From contig NC_134397.1 in assembly GCF_050003625.1 (NCBI RefSeq), forward strand, positions 152,106,691 to 152,170,690: DNA of 64,000 nucleotides, read 5' to 3'. The position numbers and the translations under genes are program-made. The notes under the pieces were generated by a model. The model made no database searches and had not been told where the DNA came from. It saw nothing but the letters and a program-made list of their open reading frames with translations. Numbering within the stretch: position 1 is the stretch's first letter; every line of letters begins with the position of its first letter. Of the stretch, positions 20,499 to 30,960 are shown piece after piece. This stretch comes from Haematobia irritans (lineage: Eukaryota > Arthropoda > Insecta > Diptera > Muscidae).

Positions 20499-22260
20499 GT
20501 TTGATTGTTGAGTATATCATTCTGAAGAAGATATGTTGCGGTGTGCCTACCGTATAACTATGTCCTTCGTTTTGTTGACCTGTTGTTCTAATTTTGTTTT
20601 ATTATTATTTCGGCTTGAGGTCCTTTTAATAAAAAATCCTTTTTACGATTTTTGATTACTTGTTAACTTTATTCTCCAATATTTCGACTAACATCGTTAG
20701 TCTTCGACGGGGATCTACATAAATAACAAATATTAGTACACAATGTACGAGTAACACAAACAATTTATATTTACATTAAAGTATTTTTAGGAAATAATCA
20801 AAAAATTGTAGAGAGTGATTACGTCTGCTTTTTAGAAAATTTGATTGCCAACTAAATATGTCTGCGTCCGTGTTTTTTTATGATGTATCTATACATTTGA
20901 GAACATTTATCTGTGTCTGTTTTAAAGTTTATTCTCTTCTCGCTGGGAACGTCGGTGATATAAAGCATTTCTAAGGTATATCGTCGGAACGGATTACTCT
21001 CTTGCACTAATACATCTACATCGTCAAAATTCGGGCTGTGTCCAGTTTGTGTACAGTGGGTTGCGAGTGCCGTCTTTTGATCCAATGGCTTATCTCTAGC
21101 CTTGTGGTCAGATTTGTGGGATGAAATTCTCGTCTTTAATTTAGTTCCTGTAGTACCAACATATACCTTTTGGCATATGTCGGACCCGTCTCCATTACAT
21201 TTTATTTGGTATACTAAATTTGATTTGTCCTCCTTTTTAACTTTTGATTTTGTTTTCCCATAGAATTGGTCCATTGTATTGTGCGTTCTGAAAGCGAGTT
21301 GAATTTTGTCCTTGTCATAAATTTCAGAGTTTTTGAATCTTTCGGAGAAACCAGGTATAAAAGTGACAGATTTATATATTTTTGGCTCCTTATTGATATT
21401 GTCCTTTTTTGGCTTCTGTGCACGTTGTAATAAATCTTTTATAGTCTTCTTTGGGAAGTCATTCATTAATAAAATGTCTCGTATCTTTTGCTTATTTTGA
21501 TGATGATATATCTTGTCACTTATTGTCAAAACTCTATTTATGAAATTGTTCGCGGTGTTTATTATCATTGATTTTGGATGTTTGGAATGAAAATTGACCA
21601 ATCGTCCAGAAGCTGTGTCTTTTTGGTACCAATCAAGAAGAATCCTATTTTCTTTCCTTATTACTATCGTTTCCAAGTATGCCAGTTTGTTGTCATTTTC
21701 CTCTTCCATCGTAAATTGAATTAGCTTATTGTATGAATTTAGAACGTTGATAGTGTTGATCGTTTCTGTTTTCTTTATGATTCCAAACAAGTCGTCCACA
21801 TATTTCGTCAATATTTTGGGCTTATTTGGCATTTTTCCAATCGAGTCATCCAATAAATCTTCCATTACTATATCAGCAATTACTGGTGAAGCTGGAGATC
21901 CCATGGGTAATCCTTTTTGTTGACTGTAAAACTTTTCCTCATATTTAAAATACCTTGTGTCCTTAATGCAAAATTTTAATATTTCAATGAATAGTCCTCG
22001 GGGTATATTAGTGTACTGCTCCAAAATATTCCACTTTTTCTCAATTGTCTTAATGGCTAGTTCAACTGGTACACTTGGAAATAAGGAAATTACGTCAAAA
22101 GATATTAATGTTTCGTCAGATTCTATTTTAACATTGGTCAATCTAGATTTAAAATCCACCGCGTCTCTTATATTATACTTTGATTCCTTCGTCAAATGTC
22201 TTAAAATGTCGACTAAATATCGGGAAAGGTCATATCCTGGAGAATTGATTGAAGAGCAGA
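20499..22260 (-). mobile_element. Penelope-like element, 5'-truncated
   Basis: Consists of a long RT/GIY-YIG frame and about 350 bp of 3' sequence with a short palindrome (ACTAACATCGTTAGT, 20687-20701). It sits inside AT-rich minisatellite, which resumes on both sides (20280-20498, 22261-22345). The N-terminal third of the protein is missing. Confidence 0.88.
20852..22260 (-). CDS. Penelope-like reverse transcriptase with GIY-YIG endonuclease, N-terminally truncated
   Basis: An open frame of about 469 codons with no stop or frameshift; stop TAG at 20852-20854. The frame runs upstream of the first usable start near 22195 to the edge of the fragment at about 22260 (SSINSPGYDLSRYLVDIL), so the true start is lost. 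Counting residues from 22195: RT motif A SFDVISLFPSVP at 32-43, motif B GLPMGSPASP at 95-104, catalytic YVDD at 132-135, thumb to about 240. The C-terminal GIY-YIG module has VYQIKC at 328-333, VYVGTT at 344-349, the KTRISSHKSD stretch at 354-363 and a likely catalytic Glu in TLEMLYI. This domain order (RT then GIY-YIG) is diagnostic for Penelope elements. The intact frame suggests a fairly recent insertion. Confidence 0.92.
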
Positions 22261-23325
22261 TTTATATTTCTATAGAAATTTTTTTTCAGAATTTTATTTT
22301 TCTAGAAACTTTTGTCCAAATGCTGTTTTTATAGAAAATTTATGAAGCATTTCATTTATCTGAAATTGAAAATCTAGTGATATTTTTAGACTATAAAATA
22401 CGTGTGCGAAAAATGGCGTGTATTGGTTCCTGTTTTGGTGTATCCCCCATATAGACCGATCTCCCGATTTTACTTATCTAATTTGCATGAAATTTGAAAT
22501 CTAGAATTATTTTAGGACACTAAAGAGGTGCGCCGAAAATGGTTTTAGTTTTAGTATAGCCCCAATATAGACCGATATCCCGATTTTACTTTTTGGGCTT
22601 ATAGAAACCGCAGTTGTTGTTCAATTTGCCTGAAATAGTTGTGCATTAAATGATTTTATTGTTTAGGATTCAAGAACTTGTAGTTTTTACCCAATTTGCT
22701 TGAAATTTTAAATCCAGAAATATTTTAAGAGGTATTTTAGAACCATAGAGAGGTGTGCCAAAAATGGTGAGTATCGGTCCATGTTTTGGTATATCCCCCA
22801 TATAGACCGATCTCCCGATTTTAATTCTTGGGCTTCTGGAATCCGTAGTTTTTATCTAATTTGCCTGAAATTTGAAATCTAGAAGTCCATGTTTTAGTAT
22901 AACGCCCATAGGACCGATCTCCCGATTTAACTCCTCACAAAACAGTGTATCGGATTTAGTTTTTATCGGTCCATTTGGTAAGGCCTCTATATAGACCGGT
23001 TTCATTTCTGGAGGGTATAGAAGGCGCACTGATCATGAAAACTGCTTGAAATTTAATGTAAAATTACCAGATTTTACTTCTCATAATCATTTAAATAATG
23101 GTGATGAAAATCTAGATATCAAGGCTTTATTTAATCCAGAATCTGATCTAGTCTTCATAGGTAAAATCTTTAAATTTATCTTCGGGAAGTCTACAGTTTG
23201 AACTGCTCTGCTTGGGAGAATATCTGCCATCAAACCCCACTGAAGTTTGAAAGGAAACTAAAATATTTGATTCATGGTGGTGGGTATTTAAGATTCGGCC
23301 CGGCCGAGCTTAATGTTGTATGTTA
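22261..23325 (+). mobile_element. HINE-C copy 2, 5' end missing
   Basis: After about 85 bp of minisatellite, HINE-C units (GGTATATCCCCCATATAGACC, GAAATTTGAAATCTAG) run to the 3' end with TTCATGGTGGTGGGTATTTAAG and TTCGGCCCGGCCGAGC. The last TATATACTTG is degraded. Confidence 0.75.
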
Positions 23326-23353
23326 TATATGGGTATGGGTAATGGGTAATTTT

Positions 23354-24557
23354 ATTTTTTATACCCTGCTCCACACTGTGGAACAGGGTATTATAAGTTA
23401 GTACATATGTTTGCAACACCCACAAGGAGACGATATAGACACATGTTGTCTTTGGCAAAAATGCTCAGGGTGGGCTCTTGAGTCGATATAGCGATGTCCG
23501 TCTGTCCGTGAACACATTTTTGTAATCAAAGTCTAGGTCGCAGTTTTAGTCCAATCGACTTCAAATTTGGCACAGGTATGTGTTTTGGCTCAGAATAGAT
23601 CCCTATTGATTTTGGAAGAAATCGGTTCAGATTTAGATATAGCTCCCATATATATATTTCGCCCGATATGGACTTATATGGCCCCAGAAGACAGAGTTTT
23701 ACCCTAATTTGCTTAAAATTTTGCACAAGTGGAACAATTAGTACTATAGTCAAGTGTGCCAAATTTTATTGAAATCGGTTCACATTTAGATATAGCTCCC
23801 ATATATATCTTTCGCCCGATATGGACTAATACGGTCCCAGAAGCCAGAGATTTACCCCAATTTGGTTGAAGTAGAATTAGCATTGTAGCTAGGTGTGCCA
23901 AATTTGGTTGAAGTCGGTTCAGATTTAGATATAGCTCCCATATATAGCTTTCGCCCGATTTACACTCATATGACCACAGAGGCCAATTTTTTGCTCCGAT
24001 TTAGTTTAAATTTTGCACAAGGAGTAGAATTAGCATTGTAGGTATGCGTGCCAAATTTGGAATCGGTTCAGATTTAGATATAGCTCCAATATATAGCTTT
24101 CGGCCGATTTACACTCATATGACCATAGAGGCCAATTATTTGCTCCGATTTAGTTGAAATTTTGCACAGGGAGTAGAATTAGCATTGTAGCTATGCGTGC
24201 CAAATTTGGTTGAAATCGGTTCAGATTTAGATATAGCTCCCATATATATGTTTTCATGATTTTGACAAAAGTGGTCAAAATACCAACATTCGCCACTGCT
24301 TAGTCGAAAATTTGTAAAATTGATTTTCTATTTCCTAAACTTCTAATACATGTATATATATCGAGCGATAAATCATAAATAAACTTTTTCGAAGTTTCCT
24401 TAAAATTGCTTCAGATTTAAACGTTTCCCATATTTTTTACTATCATTGTGTTCCACCCTAGTGCATTAGCCAACTTAAATTTTGAGTCTATAGATTTTGT
24501 AGAAGTCTATCAAATTCTTCCAGATCGAGTAATATTTAGACTTTCCTTACTTGTTTT
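23354..24557 (+). mobile_element. HINE-D copy 1, complete
   Basis: 5' end TTTTATACCCTGCTCCACACTGTGGAACAGGGTATTATAAG is a near-perfect palindrome. A short GTCY array is at 23495-23510. Body units with TTCAGATTTAGATATAGCTC and GCTTTCGCCCGATTTACACTC follow. The 3' end is AGACTTTCCTTACTTGTTTTT, but the GC hairpin seen in other copies is missing here. Confidence 0.8.
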
Positions 24558-24977
24558 TGTTTCAAATATGTCAAAATCAGTGTAAGAATTAACAAAATGG
24601 TACAAACTATTTAAATTTTGTCGACAGAAATGCTAAATCCATTCTAGAAAAATTTCGTATTTTTGAAAATATTTGAAGACAAACAGATAAGCATTCTATC
24701 GCTTATCTGTTTGATCCTTATCGCTTTGACATTAAATGTCGTAAAAAAATTTAAATTATTTATTTGTTAAAATATCGCAAAATTTCTTAATTCACATCCA
24801 AAACTCTGAATTTGGATCACACCTTAAGAAGTTCAACGGCTATTGAAATGGTGGACATCCGCCTTATGACAACCACATGTTAAATTTATCGCTTCTCCGC
24901 CAATTTTGCACCATTTCCGGATCCAAAAAGAACATTTTAAATACCTTTTTGTCGACGCTTTTTTTTTTGCTGGGGGA
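24558..24977 (+). mobile_element. M4 MITE-like repeat, copy 2
   Basis: Matches copy 1 (12530-12890) through GCTAAATCCATTCTAG, TTAATTCACATCCAAAAC and the CGCTTCTCCGCCAATTTTGC segment, and ends TTTTTTTTTTGCTGGGGG, the inverted form of the start of copy 1. Confidence 0.55.
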
Positions 24978-24984
24978 TTGTAAT

Positions 24985-26020
24985 TTATAATTTTTATTTA
25001 TTACTCAAAACATTGCGGATACCCAAATGATGAATCAAACGAATAGACCAATAGAATTAGTTCTAAAAAACGAGTGTACCACTTGTAACTTCATAAAATT
25101 TGTAAAAACAATTTCTAAAGATAAATTAAACAGAAACTAAACATTTTGCACGCATTACGTATACAACAATAATACCACAGTCCTTTTATACAAAGTCAAA
25201 TAAAATGTGTGTAAACTTCACATCAACATGAAGATAATGATAGCGAGTGTGTTTGTTTCACCACATAGTCCTTTGGAAAATGTATAAGTACTTCATCAAA
25301 GTAAAACTTAAAAAGCTCCCAACCCAACAACTCTCACACGCATGGGAAAGCCAACGAACATATCTACTCGTCCTTTGTCGGTTCTCAATTGTATCTGATG
25401 TTGTCATGGCGAATAATGAGCATATGCTTGTCGACTAGGCTGCCTAGAGTTTCCCCTAGTCTAAAATAAAGACACACTGACACATATACACAGCTCAAGC
25501 AGGGAATGAATTTAACAACGGTCTATGTGTGTGTGTGGGAGTGTGTGCATCAGTTTATGAAAAAGTCATTACAAATGCCTCTGTCCTCTACACAGACATA
25601 GGATGTTGAAATCTGAGAACAGTCTATGGTCAATTTTAAAAATTCTCGAAAACAGCAGCTGAATGAAACTGCACAAAATATGTGAATTTGATTATCGGCA
25701 TTTTAATATACTATGAATTCCTCCTTCTTAAAAAAACATACATGAATCAAATACCTCAAATTTTTGAAAATTCATAATAGAAGAAATTAGGTGGAGATCT
25801 GGTATGTTAGCATGCAGCCAGATATTTGATATATGATTAAATTATTGTTATGTTAAATTAAATTTAGTATGACCACTATTACCTAAATGTCATGTTTCAA
25901 ATACAGGAAAATATCTTTAAATACTGCTAAATTGAATCTAAGGAAGATGCATTGTGTATTTGCACCAAAGCCACTTCGATCTACCGATGGAGGTCATGCT
26001 TTCATATAGTTGGGAAAATA
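24985..26020. other. Non-repetitive host-like DNA
   Basis: About 1 kb without recognisable TE sequence. The interval 25230-25580 is less AT-rich, includes a GTGTGTGTGTGG run and a 63-codon frame (25247-25438) with no recognisable family. It could be intronic or intergenic. Confidence 0.5.
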
Positions 26021-26022
26021 AT

Positions 26023-26262
26023 CATGCCCGGTTCCAACGATTTTGTTTTTACTGTCAAAGTCCATCAACAACGTGTTAACTACAACTTAAATGTCCACAT
26101 TCAAACTTGACTACAAGTAATAATTGATCTATGGTTCAAGGAAAATAGTGATAAAAACATCTTTTATTTTTAAACGCTTTTTAGCTTTGTAGCCAAGATG
26201 CAAAAAATCAACAGATTTAAAGACGATTTCATTAATTTTGATGATGTTTTTCGGAAAAGGAG
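26023..26262 (+). mobile_element. M1 MITE fragment
   Basis: CATGCCCGGTTCCAACGATTTTGT and GCTTTGTAGCCAAGATGCAAAAA match the M1 copy at 29961-30616 in order. The middle is shortened and the TIRs are not intact. Confidence 0.6.
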
Positions 26263-26422
26263 CTACCGTGACGCAATGGTTATTATACCTGTCTGCATAC
26301 ATGCCATTTTCGAACGAACACCAAAATGTTATTCAGCGGTAGATTATCCCCTCCCAGTGTCATTTCTGTTTGTTTCAAAGCTTCTCTATGTAGTTTCACC
26401 ACAATGTGGAACGCCGTTCGAA
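26263..26422 (+). mobile_element. SINE fragment, 5' two-thirds
   Basis: Opens with a tRNA-like head (GAGCTACCGTGACGCAATGG) and continues with GTAGATTATCCCCTCCCAGTG and GTTTCACCACAATGTGGAACG, which match the SINE at 55289-55600 read on its sense strand. It stops before the 3' tail, where HINE-D begins. Confidence 0.65.
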
Positions 26423-26433
26423 CTCACATATAA

Positions 26434-27362
26434 ACAAGTAAGGAAAGTCTAAAGTCGGGCGGGGCCGACTATATTATGCCCTTCACCACTTTGTAAGTCC
26501 ACATTTTCTATACCATATCAAATCCGTCCAATGTGTTGGATGCTATATGAATCCATAGTATGGATCCGGAGCGGTCCATTTTTTTCGCTCCGCTCCGCTC
26601 CCGCTCCGGAGAAAAAAAAAGCCGCTCCGCTCCTCGCTCCGCTCCGAGAAAAAAAAATCGCTCCGCTCCTCTTCGAGAAAATTATAGTACAAACATTGTT
26701 TTATTTGTTCAATTGAGTTTTATTTTATTTAGAAAAATCGGGCGGTACATATATGGGAGCTATAGCTAAATCTGAACCGATTTCGATGATTTTTTGCACA
26801 TATAGTTAGTGCTATAGAAGATTACATTTCGCCAACTTTGAGTAAGATCGGTTGATAAATAAGGGTTTTATGACCTAATTTGACAAAATCGGGCGATACA
26901 TATATATGGGACCTATATCTAAATCTGAACCGATTTTGATGAAATTTTCAGACTTAAAGGGTGATACAGAAGATTATTTTGTGCTAAATTTGACGACGAT
27001 CGGTTAGTAAAAAAAGTGCAACGTGACCCCATTTGTCGAAATCGGGCAATACATATATATGGGAGCTATATCTAAATTTGATCCGATTTCTTCCAAATTC
27101 AGTAACGTTCGTCCCTGTGCCCAAAAAAAAACTCCCTGTACCAAATTTCATCAAAATCGGTTAATAATTGCGACCGAAATCCTGTGAACAACAAATACAT
27201 GGACAGACGGACGGACGGACGCCAAGCGCTAGATCGACTCAGGAGGTTATTCTGAGTCGATCGGTATATATTTTATGGGGTCTAAAATCAATATTTCTTG
27301 TAGGCACATTTTTTGGCAGATCAAACTTATTATACCCTAACCACTATGTGGTTTAGGGTATA
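26434..27362 (-). mobile_element. HINE-D/A copy 2, reverse, with GC-rich insertion
   Basis: Its 3' end is at 26434 (AAACAAGTAAGGAAAGTC, then hairpin GTCGGGCGGGGCCGAC) and its 5' palindrome at 27335-27362 (TATACCCTAACCACTATGTGG..TTTAGGGTATAA). The body is HINE-A type and matches 508-1581 inverted; the GTCC array is at 27206-27220. So A and D share ends. Confidence 0.8.
26552..26695. repeat. GCTCC-rich insertion
   Basis: The sequence between ATGGATCCGGAGCGGTCC and CTCTTCGAGAAAA is built from CGCTCCGCTCC blocks separated by A-runs. A related block lies at 34366-34446, ending GCTCCGGATCCCTG. The frames through it (26531-26716, 26560-26769) are composition artefacts. Confidence 0.85.
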
Positions 27363-27601
27363 ATGACTTTAAAACAATGTGTTGAAATATTTTATTAATT
27401 TTGAAGATTTTTTCAATCCATTTTGACTTCATTAAAACGAAATTTGCATTCATGTTAGGATACACATTTTTATGTCGAATCACTTAGCTATAAGGACAAA
27501 CAGACTTCATTGAAAAGTTTAGAGACTTTTAGACAAGGAAAAACTTTTTTTCAGAGAAATGTGTCTTCTATTCTAAGCAAAATTCGTATTCGTATTTTAA
27601 C

Positions 27602-29417
27602 CCATTTACGCCGGCTCCCTTATTAGTGGGAGAAAAATTTTGGAACTTAGTGGAGGATGCCATAATGTCACTCATATTCCGCGCACAAAAATTCAGCCCC
27701 CTACCTCTACCCCTTGTTCGTGCAGGGCGTGGTGCGTTTTCGCACCCGTCGGCGTTAGTGAGTACAATTTCAGTCTAGAAAACGTTTTAATAATTTAATA
27801 GCAATGTAAAGGAAAATACATGAATTAAGTTGGAGTTTTAATAAAATTACTCAAAAATTAGATGATAATATAAAAAAATAGTGAAGTAATGCATGTTCCA
27901 AAGGTTGCACGTTATTTATAGTTTCCGGCATGATTGTCTGAGAACCATTTTGGTTGCACTGCCCCTTTGCACTTGGCACAGTAGTAAAAGGTATGCGAGG
28001 CACAGTGGCGACAGCGAATGCGTTTTTTCTTTCTCAATGTTGTGGCCAACATTATGCAGTTTTAATCGTTTTAGAGCTGGTGTGTCTTGAGTTTTTGGAC
28101 CACGATGATATGCCACTGTCTCAATTTGCAGCAACGAACCAGTCACAATGTTGCGGAATTCGAATTGCCCCATCTTCTTGAATTCCTTCTTGGAGCCATC
28201 CTTATTTGTCGTTGCGTTTTGGCGCTGGAAACTACGAATGGCGCAAAACAGCTTCCAAGCATTGATCATTGCAGCATCAATACCGTTTGTGAGTAATGGC
28301 CAATACCATTTTTTACCACGGAGGAAAATCCTGTAGTTGTTCATTGTGTTGTCGAAAAGATCAACGCCTCCCATTCGTTTGTTATACTTCTGAATGATGT
28401 CTGGTTGCTCAACCATTGCACGTTCAACGTGCATTTCGACGGAACCACAAATTTCGGGCATACTTGCTAAGGCACTATCAGTTTTGTTAGGTCCAGGATC
28501 ATCACAGAACATTTGGTCGTCCGGGACATCTTCGGTATCTGTCATGGTGTCCACATCATTGGGAGGCAAAACGGTTATATCAATGGCCAAAGCGTTCGAC
28601 AACTGTTTTTGTGGCTCGCTTTCATCATCAGACAATTCGTTCTCAATTAATTCTTCCAGTTCACGAACTGATAATCCTGTCCTTTTCGAAGTAACTCTTG
28701 AACACTTCGCCATAATTAAAGCTGAACTCACGAAGAGGCACAATTAGAATATAAATCTCAATCACAACGCAATAACAATTATCACTGATTATGGCATTCA
28801 CTTGTTTGACTATGCTTTGTACGATTAACTGTAATATATACATATATATCTGTATGTATGTATATGTAATATATACGTATGTAATCTCTTTAGATAATTT
28901 TTAAGCGAAATGATGCATTAAAGAGATCGTGACAGAGAACAGACGGTGTGACAGCTATTTTGATTGGGAGCGCTTCATTAGGGTTCGCACATATGGTTAA
29001 CCGAAAATAATTTTATTAGTAAAACAGCACCCATAAGCGCCGACGGGTGCGAAAACGCACAACACGTATATATCAAAGACGTTTATATGTACAATTTTCA
29101 AAATTTTATGAGTTAAATATAGGGCAGAGGGCTACCTATCCATACCAACATATATTTAAAAAAATATTTTTTTCTATATGTTTTCTTTGTATAATAGGGT
29201 TATTTTTTGCATGTGCGAAAACCTGCACATGGCGATGCGTTTATCATCATGTAGGTGACGTCTGATGAAAAAACAGTCCAAGTCAAATAAATAGACCCAT
29301 CCATCTACTATCTATACCAAGAAACATAAAAGCGATATCGAATATGAAACCGTTTCTACTAATGCTCAAAAACACCTCTATTTTTGGTGCGTTTTCGCAC
29401 CCGTCGGCGTTAATGGG
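27602..29417 (-). mobile_element. piggyBac-type element with TTAA target duplication
   Basis: TTAA lies at 27598-27601 and 29418-29421. TIRs are CCCATTTACGCCG and CGGCGTTAATGGG (12 of 13 match). A subterminal palindrome, GGTGCGTTTTCGCACC followed by CGTCGGCG, occurs at 27731-27754 and 29388-29409 (plus) and inverted at 29037-29060. The element is 1,816 bp, shorter than autonomous piggyBac elements, and its transposase is deleted internally. Confidence 0.92.
27911..28713 (-). pseudogene. piggyBac transposase, internally deleted and frameshifted
   Basis: The likely start is the Met at 28713 (MAKCSRVTSKRTGLSVRELE), giving an acidic N-terminus rich in D/E. From about codon 110 of the longer frame the text jumps to the C-terminal part of the catalytic domain: QKYNKRMGGVDLFDNTMNNY, then GKKWYWPLL. 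The region holding the first catalytic aspartates is absent. A one-base shift near 28030-28045 moves the last part out of frame; in the other frame it reads CRHCASHTFYYCAKCKG and ends at 27911-27913, the cysteine-rich zinc-binding tail of piggyBac proteins. The enzyme would excise and insert DNA at TTAA; this copy is inactive. Confidence 0.9.
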
Positions 29418-29463
29418 TTAAGCATGTGAAATATTTGGCCTCCCGACAATATTCTTTGCGGTG

Positions 29464-29960
29464 CACCATCTACTATTTAATATGTGATAGAAACCAAATT
29501 TATGAAAATGGACCAAAATGGACCAAATTCTGTTTGGTCTGACCATCGGACCAAATTTAAAAATTAGAAATCTTTTGGACCAATTTCGGTCCGATCGGAC
29601 CAAAACGGCAACGCTGATTGGAATTGAAAGTCTATACACAGAGTAGAAGTAACTACTCTCCGAAAGTTTTTTTTGTTTTGCAACAGACGTAGAGAAGAGG
29701 TTTTGTTATATTTGTAATGTGTGTGTGTATGTTTATGTTTGCAACAACCTCCATCGACATCAGTCCGTGGTATACCTACGAATATTCTTACTCAGATCTA
29801 GTGTTACCTAATTTCGTTTTTTCCCCTTTATTGTATAATAAATGTATATGCGCACATTTTTCAACCAAAATTGAAACTATCCATAATTTTAATTAAATTT
29901 TCGAGAACTAATATCAGAAATAAGAGAATGCTAGGATATAGTACAATAGTAAAGCAAATG
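29464..29960. other. AT-rich DNA with a GGACCAAA-rich patch
   Basis: Near 29505-29616 the motif TTGGTCCGATCGGACC and relatives repeat, ending CGGCAACGCTG, which resembles a hAT-like terminus (inverted CAGCGTTGCCG) without a visible partner. The rest is unassigned. Confidence 0.4.
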
Positions 29961-30616
29961 TGAATGAAAAAAAGCATGCCCGGTTCCAAAGATTTTGTCT
30001 ACTTTAACAGTTTGGGTATTAATTCCGAGCCAAAGAAGCGGAGAATATAAGTAGGGATACTTTAAAGACGTAATTCTCTTTTAAATTTGGGGGTTATGTA
30101 CTTGCTTCTAGGAAGCAAATGTTAATTTTTAATTTTTTTAGATTTTTTTCGTCAGTTGTTATCAAAATCCTTTAAAAACGAGTTAACGAGTTATTTTTTT
30201 TTTTCATATTAAGACTCGACTTCCAGTAGAAATTATGCTATCTTTCAAGTAAAAAGTGTCTTTAAAATAAAGTGTTGAAAAACATGTCTTATTTTTTAAC
30301 GATTTTTTGCTTTGTAGGCAAGATGCAAAAAGGAAACAAATTTAAGGACAATTTTATTAATTTTAAAGAATTTTTCTTAATTATTAAAGTCACGTTGACC
30401 TTACCTCAAAAATTTTATCTTTCATGTTATGATACACATTTTTAAGTAAAATCACTTAATTATAAGGACATTACAACTTCATTCAAAAGTTTATTGCCTT
30501 TTGGACAAGAAAAAAAACTTTATTTTAGAGAAATGCGTCTTCCATGTTAAGCAAAATTTGCATTCTTATTCTAAGGACATGGAATCTTTGACTTCACGAC
30601 AATATTTTTTTCAGTG
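29961..30616 (+). mobile_element. M1 MITE, near complete
   Basis: Left end AATGAAAAAAAGCATGCCCGG, right end ATTTTTTTCAGTG followed by TA. It matches the copy at 48313-48934 in reverse orientation throughout. No transposase frame. TA target preference and the TIR style suggest mobilisation by a Tc1/mariner-type transposase. Confidence 0.75.
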
Positions 30617-30958
30617 TAGAAAACTAAAAAATTAAATATAAATAAGATCGTTTAATTGTATTTATATGACGTTCATTACAAACATCTTTATAGTAATACG
30701 GGATGAAATTGATCCAAACATATTTTGCAGGAAGCACATATATTATTGGATACTGCCGAAATATTAATATGTTTGTTTTATGTGGACATATTATATGTTT
30801 GGAAGCATTTTGAGCCCAAAAATATTATATGCTTGGAAGAATTTTCCCCAAAGAAGATTGTGATCATTCCCTCACATAATTTTCACTTCCACGAAATTTT
30901 TAGTTCTTGGCACCTTTTTCTGTAATACAAATAATGTTGAAGAAATTATTCAATTTTA
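30617..30958. other. AT-rich spacer with M5-like motifs
   Basis: Contains ATTATATGTTTGGAAGCAT and ATTATATGCTTGGAAGAAT, reminiscent of M5 at 3010-3180, but too diverged to delimit. No gene. Confidence 0.4.
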
Positions 30959-30960
30959 TA

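Larger units (their letters stand above)
27395..29463 (+). mobile_element. M1 MITE interrupted by piggyBac element
   Basis: Before 27598 the sequence (AAATGTGTCTTCTATTCTAAGC, then TTCGTATTCGTATTTTA) and after 29421 (GCATGTGAAATATTTGGCC) together match the right part of M1 at 30535-30616. Removing the piggyBac element and one TTAA restores the M1 order. The terminus is CTTTGCGGTG. Confidence 0.6.

Noticed and set aside
26531..26769. Arg/Ser/Pro/Ala-rich open frames
   Set aside because: Caused by GCTCC motifs; frames overlap and end in HINE-D sequence.
27893..28747. Several plus-strand frames of 60-117 codons
   Set aside because: They are antisense to the piggyBac transposase relic.
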